This document shows, piece after piece, positions 9,001 to 16,823 of a stretch of DNA of 64,000 nucleotides (its first letter is position 1; each line of letters opens with the position of its first letter). Both the position numbers and the translations under genes were made by a program. The stretch is from Streptomyces sp. Tu6071 (GTDB lineage Bacteria; Actinomycetota; Actinomycetes; Streptomycetales; Streptomycetaceae). The notes under the pieces were generated by a model. That model did not search any database. It had not been told where the DNA came from and was given only the letters and a program-made list of their open reading frames with translations. The stretch covers positions 7,123,445 through 7,187,444 of the forward strand of contig NZ_CM001165.1 of NCBI RefSeq assembly GCF_000213055.1, read 5' to 3'.

Positions 9001-10648
9001 CGAGGATGTCCGGCTCGCGCAGCAACGTGTGCGCGAGGGCCGAGGAGGACCTGGCCGCCACCCGGTTCTGGATGTCGGAGATCAGCTCGTTGACCCGGTG
9101 CGCGGTGCTCTCCGGGTCGTTGCCGATCGCGACGGGCGACCCCGGACGGCCCGAAGCCAGGTGCGGCAGCCAGCGCACCCAGTTCCACGACTCCGCGTGC
9201 TCCTCCGTCGTCAGGACGACGATCCGCAGATCGCGCGGGCTGTGCAGGACCGCCGCCTGCGCCACCGCCCAGCACGCCAGGTCGCGCGGCGCCCGCCCGG
9301 GGCCCGAGACGCCGACCACGCCCTGGTCGGTCATCTCCAGGCCGTACGGCACGTCCGCGAGCCGCCAGTGCACCGCCCGGTGGTTCGTCTCGCGCGCGTG
9401 GTCCTCGATCCGCTTGAGCGAGGGCCGCGTCACGGTGCCGAGCCGCAGCGTCAGGAAGTCCGGGTCGCGGCGCCGCCGTTGCCACAGCAGGGTGCCGGGC
9501 CCCTTGGCGTGCAGCAGCACCGTCGCCGGGTCGGGGAAGGTGTCGTTGCGCAGCTCGCGCTCCTCGACCGTCGCCTCGCGCACCTCCCGCTCCAGGGCGG
9601 CGCGCCGCAGCCGGTAGATCCGCAGCGCCTCCGCCTGCTGCTTGCGGCCCGAGCGGCGGCCCGTGAGCCAGTTGCCGATCGCCATCATCGGGGTGAAGAA
9701 GATGAAGATGACGAAGTAGAAGGTGCGGAAGAGGCTCATCATCACGAGGCCCATGACGAGCGGCGCCATCATCATGATGAACGGGAAGGGGCGGTTCTTC
9801 CGCTCGCCCGGCGGGCCCTGCATCCGCATCGACTCGGTGTCCAGGTGCGGAGCGATACGGGGCGGCCGGTTGTACTCGACGGCGAAACCGTCGCGCGAGG
9901 GATTGACCGCCGCGTCCGCGTCGAAGGGGTCGGCCTGGCGCAGCAAGTGGTCGCCGAGGGCCAGATCGGCGTGGCAGGGCCACTCCCGCGAGCCGTCGTC
10001 GGGCGCGGGCCGCTCGGTGGCCGGGAGCGGCGCGGGCTCGGCGGGCAGCCCGTCGGGGCCGGGCTCGGCGGGGGTGGGGGAGTGGCCGCCGGGCCCGCCG
10101 TCCACCGGGCCGGCCGGTTCCTCGGCGGTGAGCGGGGTGCCGGTCTCGGGGTCCACGGGGGGCGGCGGGGTGAGGCTGCGCAGCCCGTCGCGGGCGGCGT
10201 CCGCGTCGGCGGGGAGCCGGAAGCTGAGCGCGCCGTCCATGCCGACCGTGATCCACGTGCCGCGCGGCGGCGCCCCACCCCCCTCCAGGCGCAGCGCGCA
10301 GCCGCGGTCCGTCCCCACCTCGTGGCTGCCGGGGCCGAGCAGCCAGGTCCGCCCGGCGCCCGGCCCGCCGACGTGGCGGACCTCGACCAGGACGGGATCG
10401 CGCGGGGGCGGCTGCCAGGCGCGGGTCGCGGTCCGTACGGGCACGGGGGCGCCGAGCCCGAGGACCGCCCCGGCGCGGATGCCCGCGGACCCCACGCGCA
10501 GCTCGGGGCTCACGAGCCGCTCACCGAGGTACAGCCGCTCCGCGCCGAGAGCGCTGCCGAGTTCGGCGACGGTCGCGCTCTCCGGCAGGTCGAGCAGATG
10601 ATCGGTCCGCCCGGCGTCGGGTGCGATGGTGCTGACAGCGAGTTTCAC
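6086..10648 (-). CDS. EssC/EccC-like type VII secretion motor ATPase (FtsK/SpoIIIE family)
   Basis: 1520 aa from a GTG at 10648. The N-terminal 200 residues look like one or two FHA-type beta modules (for example RTWLLGPGSHEVGTDRGCAL at about 101-119), followed by a Pro/Glu-rich linker. Two adjacent membrane segments lie at about 288-330. Three FtsK-like ATPase modules follow: D1 is intact, with GGTTGAGKS (704-712) and LVLVIDEF (810-817). D2 has degenerate GSPRSGRT (about 1050) and LLLIDG. D3 has GPPRTGRS (about 1342) and VVVVVDDAD. This is the order known for EssC, the hexameric engine that pulls WXG100 proteins across the membrane. Typical mycobacterial EccC is shorter and lacks the FHA part. 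It is the last gene of an operon with the membrane protein and ECF sigma factor upstream, with a 16-bp gap to the former. Confidence 0.9.
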   Translation of the reverse strand: MKLAVSTIAPDAGRTDHLLDLPESATVAELGSALGAERLYLGERLVSPELRVGSAGIRAGAVLGLGAPVPVRTATRAWQPPPRDPVLVEVRHVGGPGAGRTWLLGPGSHEVGTDRGCALRLEGGGAPPRGTWITVGMDGALSFRLPADADAARDGLRSLTPPPPVDPETGTPLTAEEPAGPVDGGPGGHSPTPAEPGPDGLPAEPAPLPATERPAPDDGSREWPCHADLALGDHLLRQADPFDADAAVNPSRDGFAVEYNRPPRIAPHLDTESMRMQGPPGERKNRPFPFIMMMAPLVMGLVMMSLFRTFYFVIFIFFTPMMAIGNWLTGRRSGRKQQAEALRIYRLRRAALEREVREATVEERELRNDTFPDPATVLLHAKGPGTLLWQRRRRDPDFLTLRLGTVTRPSLKRIEDHARETNHRAVHWRLADVPYGLEMTDQGVVGVSGPGRAPRDLACWAVAQAAVLHSPRDLRIVVLTTEEHAESWNWVRWLPHLASGRPGSPVAIGNDPESTAHRVNELISDIQNRVAARSSSALAHTLLREPDILVVLDGARRLRDVPGMVQVLTQGPGVRVFGLCVDERERLLPEECTAVVVAEGNRVSVRSSGVPKVEDVRADLVDSAWCEEVARAIAPVRDVTVDSDSGLPSQVRLLPLLGQEPPDPTALAGAWERRPASTTFILGAGYEGPLRVDLVRDGPHMLIGGTTGAGKSELLQTMIASLAAVNRPDELTFVLVDYKGGSAFRECAELPHTLGMITDLDGHLVQRALASLDAELKRRERLLAEVAAKDHTEYRAKRAREPEMAPLPRLVLVIDEFATLVRELPDFVPGLISLAQRGRSLGLHLVLATQRPGGAVSNEIRANTNLRVALRVTDRAESQDIINATDAVSISSASPGRALVRRGADAPTPFQTAWAGAERDTGSAPSAGPARPVREVELAWNRLGRPAEWGEEEEREWAAAPEEEPVTDLRVLVEAIGRATELLDDFTPQPSPWLEPLEDRVRAEDLPPVPKPSPGALPAVPYALLDLPRSQERRLGVIDFASFGHLYVIGSPRSGRTQVLRTVAGSAALAIGTADLHIYGIDASGGGLSVLESLPHCGAVVSRHDAERLERLITRLGRELTERQRLIAQHNAADLADVRAKVGKDRRPARLLLLIDGWDALGSMLDDYDGGRVYADVVRLLREGAAAGIHVIATSERVLLGGRLAAHNDRRLLLRQADPGDYNVAGMPRNKVPAHIPPGRGWLAPEGIEAQIALLPSEEGDQAEAVREIGKRTTARDAALPASRRPFPVRELPSVVGFQEAMDQVPAEERAPLRALLGIGGDSGEPLSFDFATGGGAFMVAGPPRTGRSTTLASMAVSLLLGGTQLVVLTPRDSQLRQLAAHDLAKVFAEPDPSADAVARALEEVEGRPVVVVVDDADLMLNCKADKVLRQVASSGRDRGQGLLLSGLPESMSSLGWVGIARRARRGILLGPKSIGEGDLIGARISAEQVRTPLVTGRGWTASAAGAAITVQVPLTVLGS

Positions 10649-10664
10649 GGGGTGGTCGTCCGTT

Positions 10665-11804
10665 TCACGAACTGGTCCGCGTCGCGCCCTCGTCGGGCCG
10701 CGCGGGAGTGGGCAGGGGACGGGCGGCGACTCCGGCGTGCGCGGCCGGGCTCGCCTCCTCCTCGGTCGTGGCGCCGGTCGCCTCCGACTCGCGGGCCTCG
10801 CTCTCCTCGACGAGGTCGGCGGCGCTCTCCACGGCCGAGGCGGGCGGCAGCACGGGCGGCAGGTTGTCCAGCGTGCGCACCACGGCGCGGCCGAGGCCGT
10901 CGCAGCGCGGCAGCAGGGGCGTGCCGGTGACGGCGACCCTGCCGTACCGGTCGGTGAACAACCGCCAGGCGTACGCGCGTGCCTCCCCCAGGACGAGGGT
11001 CCGCACCCCGGGCGCGCCGTCCGGCGCCGCCGCCATCTCCGGCGGCAGCGGGTCGGGCAGCTCGGCGGCGACCAGGACGGGCGCGAGACCGAGGCGCCGC
11101 GGGGTGTCGCGCGCCTCGCGGTAGGCGGTGCGCACGGCGGGTCCCGCGTGGCCCGGGTGCACCCCCTCGGCGACCGTGACCAGGTCGTCGGGGAGCCGGG
11201 CGTCGAGCTGGGCGGCGAGCGCCTGGAGCAGGGCCCGCGACGCCCGCTCGTCGCCGTCCACGCTCAGCACGGGCGGGCCGACGGTGAGGTCGAGGAAGAC
11301 GCAGCACGGCGCGCCGTCCACGCTCTGCGCGCCGAGCGCCACGACGAGGGGGCGCTCCTCGGCCGTGCGCACCGCGACGAGCGGCAGGGCGGTACGCGCC
11401 GAGGTCCACGGCTCGGGCGAGCCGAGCCCGGCGAGCAGCACCGTGACGGTCTCGGGCCCGACGAGGGCGGCGTACGGGCGTCCGCCCGCCTCGGGGTCGC
11501 GCGCGGCGGCGGCCAGCGCCAGTTCGGCGTCCCGCCACGTGCCGGGGTCGCCGAGGCTCGTGACGAGCGCGCGCAGGGCGCGGCGGTGGCGGATCAGGGA
11601 GCGGACCGGTTCGGTGAAGGCCGCGACGGTGAGGGCGCCCTCACGGCGCAGCCGGGCCGCCCAGCGTCGCCAGCCGCCCCAGCGCATCGCCCACCAGCGC
11701 AGCAGGACGAAGATCAGGACGAGCAGCCCGATGATGCCGAGCCAGCGGAAGATCGCGTCCGCGTGGTCGCGGAACCAGTCGAAGGGATCGGTGTTCCTGT
11801 TCAC
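10665..11804 (-). CDS. Single-span membrane protein of unknown function in the T7SS operon
   Basis: 379 aa, taking the GTG at 11804 because GAGGGGCGG lies just before it and because this start sits 13 bases after the sigma-factor stop. The frame is open further upstream, but that part overlaps the sigma gene. One clear membrane segment lies near residues 18-37 (WLGIIGLLVLIFVLLRWW), followed by a basic stretch (RWGGWRRWAARLRR) that predicts a cytoplasmic side. A roughly 250-residue Ala/Leu-rich soluble domain and an acidic, Ala/Thr-rich tail come after. I do not recognise the soluble domain. Position between the sigma factor and the EssC-like motor suggests a secretion accessory subunit (EccB/EccE-like role) or a regulator of the sigma factor; neither has sequence support. 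Confidence 0.7.
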   Translation of the reverse strand: MNRNTDPFDWFRDHADAIFRWLGIIGLLVLIFVLLRWWAMRWGGWRRWAARLRREGALTVAAFTEPVRSLIRHRRALRALVTSLGDPGTWRDAELALAAAARDPEAGGRPYAALVGPETVTVLLAGLGSPEPWTSARTALPLVAVRTAEERPLVVALGAQSVDGAPCCVFLDLTVGPPVLSVDGDERASRALLQALAAQLDARLPDDLVTVAEGVHPGHAGPAVRTAYREARDTPRRLGLAPVLVAAELPDPLPPEMAAAPDGAPGVRTLVLGEARAYAWRLFTDRYGRVAVTGTPLLPRCDGLGRAVVRTLDNLPPVLPPASAVESAADLVEESEARESEATGATTEEEASPAAHAGVAARPLPTPARPDEGATRTSS

Positions 11805-11817
11805 AGATCGCCGCCCC

Positions 11818-12330
11818 TCACGCGGCAGGGAGGGATCGGCGCAATGCTTCGAGCGCGTAGTGGTTGCGGGACTTGACCGTGCCCTGGGGCACACCGGTCA
11901 CGCGCGCGGTCTCCGCGCGGCTGCGGTCCCGCAGATGGATGTGGACGAGCACCTCGCGGTGCTCGTGCGAGAGGCGCGACAGCGCCTCGTAGAGCACCTG
12001 GCGGGTCGCCACGGTGTCGGCGAGTTCGGCCTCGCCGCCGTGGTGCGCCGGTTCCTCGGGGACGAGGCCGACGGGGACGGCCCGGTCGCGGCGGTGCGCG
12101 TCGATCGCGAGGTTGCGCGCGACGCGGTACAGCCACGCCTGGAGCCGCTGGTCGCCCTGGCGGTCCAGTTCGTCGAGGGTCAGCCAGGCGCGCAGCATCG
12201 TCTCCTGCACGATGTCCTCGGCGCGATGGAAGTCGCCGGAGGCGTGCAGGCGCGCGTAGCGCAGGAGCCGGGCGCGGTGCCGCTCGGCAGGGGGTAAAGC
12301 CGTGTGTGCATCCGGGGGGACGTGGCCCAT
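11818..12330 (-). CDS. ECF-type RNA polymerase sigma factor (SigE-like)
   Basis: 170 aa from the ATG at 12330, which has GGAG 7 bases upstream; an alternative GTG at 12351 has none. Region 2 is seen as RAEDIVQETMLRAWLTLDEL with the following WLYRVARNLAIDAHRR, the classic core-binding and -10 recognition helices. Region 4 is LSHEHREVLVHIHLRDRSRA followed by the helix-turn-helix GVPQGTVKSRNHYALEALR. There is no obvious partner with a canonical anti-sigma zinc motif; the next gene is a single-span membrane protein and could serve as one. It heads the operon that ends in the EssC-like motor and therefore may drive expression of the T7SS locus. Confidence 0.88.
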   Translation of the reverse strand: MGHVPPDAHTALPPAERHRARLLRYARLHASGDFHRAEDIVQETMLRAWLTLDELDRQGDQRLQAWLYRVARNLAIDAHRRDRAVPVGLVPEEPAHHGGEAELADTVATRQVLYEALSRLSHEHREVLVHIHLRDRSRAETARVTGVPQGTVKSRNHYALEALRRSLPAA

Positions 12331-12410
12331 GGGTCTGCTCCAAAGACTCACTCAAAAGGATGAGGCGGGGGCGGTGAGGAGCGCTTCCGGACAGGAGACT
12401 AGGTGCGTTG

Positions 12411-12424
12411 TACCACTTGTGGTA
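12411..12424. promoter_or_regulatory. 14-bp palindrome upstream of the ECF sigma gene
   Basis: TACCACTTGTGGTA is symmetrical around its central TT. It lies 81 bp upstream of the sigma-factor ATG in an unusually AT-rich patch, suggesting an operator for that gene. Confidence 0.45.
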
Positions 12425-12607
12425 ACGGCTCTTTAGATTCGAAAACCGGCAAATGTGGTCGGACTTGGCTCAGGAAAAGCTCAGAACTTAATGACCACAA
12501 CTCAGGCGCCGGGAATTCTTCGGCGTCCCGGTGGCTCGTGTCCGTGCCCCGTCGGCCGGGGGTTCACCGTCGCGCGTACGGGCGCGGGCTCACCGTCGCG
12601 CGTCCGC

Positions 12608-12675
12608 GCGCGGGTGCGGGCCCGCGAGTGCGGACCTGCGGGCGCGGGTGCGGGCCCGCGAGTGCCGACCTGCGG
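12608..12675. repeat. 34-bp direct repeat, two copies
   Basis: Two head-to-tail 34-bp copies (12608-12641 and 12642-12675) differ at one base (GTGCGG against GTGCCG). Each contains the palindrome GCGGGCCCGC. A run of related GCGGG-rich sequence continues on both sides, so this is probably low-complexity expansion with no known role. Confidence 0.6.
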
Positions 12676-12815
12676 GCGTGGGGCCGCGCGCGTGCGGGAG
12701 GGGGCGCGCAGGCGGGAAGGTGGTGCCGGCAGGGGCTCCGGCAGGAGGCGCGCGGGCGAAGGGGGAGGCGGCGTGGGGGAAGGGCGGCCTCGGTGGGCGC
12801 GCGGCGCGGAAGGGG

Positions 12816-12831
12816 GGGAGTGCTCTCTCGG
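12816..12831 (+). promoter_or_regulatory. CebR-like box, distal copy, upstream of GH16
   Basis: GGGAGTGCTCTCTCGG, identical to the copy at 13040-13055. The core GGGAGNGCTC matches the left part of the LacI-family CebR box TGGGAGCGCTCCCA known to control cellulose/beta-glucan genes in Streptomyces. Regulator identity is inferred. Confidence 0.5.
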
Positions 12832-13039
12832 TGAGCAGGATGATGGGCCGCCGCTCCGACTGGCGTCAAGAGGTGTGCACGACGGAGAGGCGCGATGTCC
12901 AGATCCTTCACCTCTCGAAGCGGGTGGGGTGCCAACCGGCCGTTCCTCTCAGGATTCGGCCAATCCGGCGTCGCTTTGTGAATCGACTGGTCAGCTCTCT
13001 TGACGCGCGGAACCGCCGCCACGAGTCTCCCCCTGCGGA

Positions 13040-13055
13040 GGGAGTGCTCTCTCGG
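13040..13055 (+). promoter_or_regulatory. CebR-like box, proximal copy, upstream of GH16
   Basis: This is an exact second copy of the 16-bp box at 12816, ending 31 bases before the GH16 start codon, where a bound repressor would block transcription. A TTGACG at 12997-13002 could be the -35 element just upstream. Confidence 0.52.
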
Positions 13056-13086
13056 CCCGACCCCCGCCTCCCACCGAGGAGTTCGC

Positions 13087-14841
13087 ATGACCACCCGCAC
13101 CCGCAGCCGGCGAAGAACCCTCCCCCGAGGAGTCCTCGCCGTCCTCGCCGCCGTCGCGCTCCTGTTCTCCCTCGCGGTGGTGACCGCCCCCGGCCGGGCC
13201 GTCGCCGCCGCGCCCGTACTCGTCTCGCAGGGCAAGCCCGCCACCGCCTCCAGCCAGGAGGGTCCCTTCACCGCCGCGTCCGCCGTCGACGGCGACAACG
13301 GCACCCGCTGGTCCAGCGAGTTCAGCGACAACCAGTGGCTCCAGGTCGACCTGGGCAGCAGCACGGCGATCGGCCAGGTCGTGCTGCGCTGGGAAGCCGC
13401 CTACGCCAAGGGCTACCAGATCCAGGTCTCGGCCAACGGCCAGCAGTGGACGACGATCCGCACCACCACCAACGGCACCGGCGGCAACGAGACGCTCGAC
13501 GTCTCCGGCACGGGCCGCTACGTCCGCGTCCTCGGCACCCAGCGCGCCACCCAGTACGGCTACTCGCTCTGGGAGTTCCAGGTCTACTCGACCGGTGGCA
13601 CGGGCGGCCCGCAGCCGGGCGGCGACGTCCTCCTCTCGTACGGGAAGCAGGGCACCGCCTCGACCTCGCAGAACGACGGCACCTGCTGGCTCTGCACGCC
13701 CGACAAGGCATTCGACCGCGACCCCGCGAGCCGCTGGGCCACGAGCCCCGAGGGCGGCTGGACCGACCCCGGCTGGATCGCCGTCGACCTCGGCGCGAAC
13801 GCCGCGATCCACCGCGTCGTCCTCCAGTGGGACCCCGCCTACGCGAAGTCGTACCGCATCGACGTCTCCGACAACGGCACCGACTGGCGCACCGTCTACC
13901 AGACCACCACCGGCAAGGGCTTCAAGGAGACCATCCCCCTCGACACCACGGGCCGTCACGTGCGCGTGTACGGCACGCAGCGCTCCGGCGAGTACGGTTA
14001 CTCGCTTTGGGAGTTCCAGGTGTGGGGCACCGGCGGCGCCCCCACCACGCCGCCGCCCCTCCCGGCCGACCCGAACTACTCGAAGCTCGTCTTCAACGAC
14101 GACTTCGACGGCCCGGCGGGCCGCGCGCCCGACGCGAGCAAGTGGGTGCCGGAGACGGGCCCCGGACCGAACAACGAGCTGGAGTACTACACCAACAACA
14201 GGAACGCCGCGCTCGACGGCGCGGGCAACCTCGTCCTCGAAGCGCGCAAGGAGGAGACACCCGGCTCGGCGTGCCCCCGCGACCCGCTCACCGGGAGCGG
14301 CACGTGCCAGTACACCTCGGCCCGCCTCAACACGTACGGGAAGTTCAAGTTCACCTACGGCCGGGTCGAGGCGCGCATCAAGGTGTCCGGGACGCAGGGC
14401 CTGTGGCCCGCCTTCTGGATGCTCGGCGCGGACTACTTCGACCAGGGCAGGCCGTGGCCGTACACCGGTGAGATCGACATCATGGAGCACGTCGGCAAGG
14501 AGCCGGGGACGACGTACTCGACCCTGCACGCGCCCGCCTACAACGGCGCCAACGGCTTCGGCTCGCCCTACACCCTGCCCGGCGGCGCCGACTTCGCCGC
14601 GGGCTTCCACACCTTCACCGTCGACTGGAACAGCAAGGGCATGACCTTCCGCGTGGACGGGCAGGTCATGCACACGGTCGACAAGGACACCCTCGAAGCC
14701 ACGCGTGGTCCCTGGGTCTTCGACCACGACTTCTTCATCATCCTCAACAACGCGGTGGGCGGCGACTGGCCCGGCGCCCCCGACGCCAGTACGCGGTTGC
14801 CGCAGAAGATGAGCATCGACTACGTGAAGGTCTGGCAGTGA
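13087..14841 (+). CDS. Secreted GH16 beta-glucanase with two discoidin (F5/8 type C) modules
   Basis: 585 aa from the ATG at 13087 (GAGGAG upstream). The signal peptide has a basic start, a hydrophobic core (LAVLAAVALLFSLAVV) and probable cleavage after AVA near residue 40. Two tandem coagulation-factor-5/8-type carbohydrate-binding modules follow (about 42-165 and 180-320), each with the NGTRW/PASRW-type start and GYSLWEFQV end. The C-terminal GH16 domain (about 335-585) has the catalytic motif GEIDIMEH, with E462 as nucleophile, D464 and E467 as acid/base. GH16 enzymes of this layout hydrolyse beta-1,3-glucans such as laminarin and callose outside the cell. Two upstream CebR-like boxes suggest sugar-responsive repression. 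The convergent neighbour is a sugar importer that could take up the products (inference). Confidence 0.93.
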   Translation: MTTRTRSRRRTLPRGVLAVLAAVALLFSLAVVTAPGRAVAAAPVLVSQGKPATASSQEGPFTAASAVDGDNGTRWSSEFSDNQWLQVDLGSSTAIGQVVLRWEAAYAKGYQIQVSANGQQWTTIRTTTNGTGGNETLDVSGTGRYVRVLGTQRATQYGYSLWEFQVYSTGGTGGPQPGGDVLLSYGKQGTASTSQNDGTCWLCTPDKAFDRDPASRWATSPEGGWTDPGWIAVDLGANAAIHRVVLQWDPAYAKSYRIDVSDNGTDWRTVYQTTTGKGFKETIPLDTTGRHVRVYGTQRSGEYGYSLWEFQVWGTGGAPTTPPPLPADPNYSKLVFNDDFDGPAGRAPDASKWVPETGPGPNNELEYYTNNRNAALDGAGNLVLEARKEETPGSACPRDPLTGSGTCQYTSARLNTYGKFKFTYGRVEARIKVSGTQGLWPAFWMLGADYFDQGRPWPYTGEIDIMEHVGKEPGTTYSTLHAPAYNGANGFGSPYTLPGGADFAAGFHTFTVDWNSKGMTFRVDGQVMHTVDKDTLEATRGPWVFDHDFFIILNNAVGGDWPGAPDASTRLPQKMSIDYVKVWQ

Positions 14842-14863
14842 CACCTCGCTGAGACCTCGCACA

Positions 14864-14899
14864 GGGCGGGGGCCGGAGCGTGTGCTCCGGCCCCCGCCC
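14864..14899. terminator. Strong bidirectional terminator
   Basis: A perfect 16-bp GC stem (14864-14879 with 14884-14899) with the 4-base loop GTGT lies between the convergent GH16 gene and the sugar permease gene. Confidence 0.88.
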
Positions 14900-14913
14900 G
14901 CGACACGTGTCGC

Positions 14914-15822
14914 TCAGCCCTTGCTGGCTCCGAGCGAGAGACCCGAGATGAACTGCTTCTGGAGCAGGATGTAGACGACCAGGGTCGGGATCGCGGCGAT
15001 CATGGCGCCCGCGGCGATGAGGTTCTGGTTCGTCACGAACTGCCCCTGGAGGTTGGCGAGCGCCGAGGTGACCGGGCGTTTGTCGCCGGAGGACATCAGG
15101 GTGATGGCCCAGAAGAAGTCGTTGTAGATCCAGGTCGTCAGGAGCGTGGCGAGCGCGGCGAGCGCCGGGCGGCACAACGGCACCGTGAGCCGCCAGAAGC
15201 GGGTCCACAGCCCCGCCCCGTCCACGAGGGCCGCCTCGTACATCTCCCCGGGCACCGACTTCATGTAGTTGCTCAGCACGAAGACGCAGAAGCCGAGCTG
15301 GAACGCCACGTTGATGACGATGAGGCCGAACGCCGAGTTGTACATCAGGCCGCTGTCCGCGAGGAAGTGGGGCAGCGGGATCTTCAGGTACATCCGGAAC
15401 AACGGCGTGATGATCACCTGCTGCGGCAGCAGGTTCCCCGCCGTGAACACGATGAGCAGCGCGACGTTGACCTTGACGTTGACACGTGTGAGGACGAAGG
15501 CGGCCCCCGAGGCCAGGACGAGCACGATGACGACCGCGGGAACCGTGATCAGCACCGAGTTCCAGAAGAAGCGGCCCATGTTCGCCTGGGTCCAGGCGTC
15601 GGAGAAGTTGCCCAGGGTCAGACTGTGCGGCAGGGACACGTATCCGTGCTTGCGGGTGTCCGAGTACGGGCGGATCGCGACGTAGAGCGCGAAGAGGATC
15701 GGCAGCAGCCACAGCACCGACGCGCAGACGAGGAAGACCTGCGAGAGGACCTGGCCCCGCGGGCGCGGCCTGCGGTCGCCGCCGCCCCGCACGGCGAGCG
15801 CGGGCGACGTCTGCGTACTCAC
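14914..15822 (-). CDS. Carbohydrate ABC transporter permease (MalG type)
   Basis: 302 aa from a GTG at 15822 that overlaps the upstream permease stop by 4 bases (GTGA); GGAGGAAA precedes it. Six membrane segments are visible, starting with VFLVCASVLWLLPILFALYV. The conserved ABC-coupling loop is seen as EAALVDGAGLWTRFWRLTVP, and the C-terminal GLSLGASKG is typical of MalG-type proteins. It forms the membrane channel with the next gene product and works with the binding lipoprotein at 16820-18169. No ATPase gene is adjacent; as is common in Streptomyces, a shared MsiK-type ATPase elsewhere probably powers it. Confidence 0.93.
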   Translation of the reverse strand: MSTQTSPALAVRGGGDRRPRPRGQVLSQVFLVCASVLWLLPILFALYVAIRPYSDTRKHGYVSLPHSLTLGNFSDAWTQANMGRFFWNSVLITVPAVVIVLVLASGAAFVLTRVNVKVNVALLIVFTAGNLLPQQVIITPLFRMYLKIPLPHFLADSGLMYNSAFGLIVINVAFQLGFCVFVLSNYMKSVPGEMYEAALVDGAGLWTRFWRLTVPLCRPALAALATLLTTWIYNDFFWAITLMSSGDKRPVTSALANLQGQFVTNQNLIAAGAMIAAIPTLVVYILLQKQFISGLSLGASKG

Positions 15823-16823
15823 GGTGTTTCCTCCTTGCGGAAGGACTGGCGGAGGAAGAGACAGATCGGGACCAGCGAGATCAGGAGCAGGACGACGCCG
15901 AGCGCGGAGCCGAAGCCGACCCGCTGGGTCTCGCCGACGATGTTCGACGTCACGAGCACCGAGAGGAGTTCGAGGCCGTTGATGCCCTTGTTCGTGATGT
16001 AGACGAGGTCGAAGGCGCGCAGCGACTCGATGACCGTGATCACCATGACGACGATGTTGATCGGCCGCATCGCCGGGAACACGACCCGCCAGAACGTCTG
16101 CCAGGCGTTCGCCCCGTCGATGCGGGCGGCCTCGCGCAGGCTCGGGTCGACCGCCTTGAGGCCCGCGAGGTACAGGACCATCACGTAACCGGCCTGACGC
16201 CAGGTGGCCTCCAGGAGCACGGCCCACAGGTTGAGGTGCGGGTTGCCGAGCCAGTCGATGGCGTTGCTGTCCCCGGACCGCCCGATGACCGTGTTGATCA
16301 CGCCGTAGTTCTGCGAGAACACGAACTCCCAGATGATGCCGATGAGCGCGAGCGACAGCATGACGGGCAGGAACAGGATGCTCTGGTACATGCGGCTGCC
16401 CGCGATGCCCCGGTCGATCACGACCGCGAAGAGCATCCCGAGCGGTGTCGCGATCACGACGAAGACCGCGAGCCAGATCAGGTTGTGCTGGACGGCGGGC
16501 CAGAACTCCGGGTAGTTCGTCGCCGCCTGGTGGTAGTTCTGGAGGCCCGTGACGCAGCCGTTGTTGAGGACCGTGGGCAGCGCCGGGTCGCACGCCTTCG
16601 TGTGCAGGTCGCCGACGCCGTTCCACCGGAAGAAGGACAGGGCTATGGTGCCGAGCGCGGGGAACCACACGAAGGCGAGGCTGAGCAGGAGCGGGATGCC
16701 GAGCAGCAGCGCGGCCACGACGCGGTCGCGGGCGCTGAGGTGCCGCAGCCGCCGCCGCTTGCGCCCGGCGGCGGCGGCGCCGGGCGCGGTGGGCGCCCGG
16801 CGCGTACGTGTGAGCGTGCTCAT
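15819..16823 (-). CDS. Carbohydrate ABC transporter permease (MalF type)
   Basis: 334 aa from the ATG at 16823, which overlaps the binding-protein stop (ATGA). After a basic, Arg-rich N-terminus, membrane segments begin at about residue 35 (VVAALLLGIPLLLSLAFVWF). The EAA coupling loop reads EAARIDGANAWQTFWRVVFP. A periplasm-side loop with two Cys (ACDPALPTVLNNGC) lies between the first two membrane segments, which is common in actinobacterial MalF-like proteins. Translational coupling with both neighbours shows one operon of three genes. Confidence 0.93.
   Translation of the reverse strand: MSTLTRTRRAPTAPGAAAAGRKRRRLRHLSARDRVVAALLLGIPLLLSLAFVWFPALGTIALSFFRWNGVGDLHTKACDPALPTVLNNGCVTGLQNYHQAATNYPEFWPAVQHNLIWLAVFVVIATPLGMLFAVVIDRGIAGSRMYQSILFLPVMLSLALIGIIWEFVFSQNYGVINTVIGRSGDSNAIDWLGNPHLNLWAVLLEATWRQAGYVMVLYLAGLKAVDPSLREAARIDGANAWQTFWRVVFPAMRPINIVVMVITVIESLRAFDLVYITNKGINGLELLSVLVTSNIVGETQRVGFGSALGVVLLLISLVPICLFLRQSFRKEETP

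Larger units (their letters stand above)
12331..13086. other. Long intergenic region with operators and repeats
   Basis: This stretch of about 755 bp between the sigma factor and the GH16 gene holds no convincing gene. It contains a 14-bp palindrome, a weak CebR-like match (AGGAGCGCTTCC at 12377-12388), a 34-bp tandem repeat, two CebR-like boxes and strongly G-rich low-complexity sequence. Open frames across 12403-13003 have repetitive Arg/Gly/Ala composition and look like chance frames. Confidence 0.6.

Noticed and set aside
6503..10930. 1475-codon plus-strand open frame opposite the EssC-like motor
   Set aside because: No recognisable domain, extreme Arg/Pro content, and exact overlap with a gene that has three ATPase modules.
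12608..12675. Possible CRISPR or iteron array
   Set aside because: Only two copies, no spacers between them and very low sequence complexity.
12403..13003. Small genes in the sigma/GH16 gap
   Set aside because: Repetitive Arg/Gly/Ala frames in all phases, no ribosome sites, no family resemblance.
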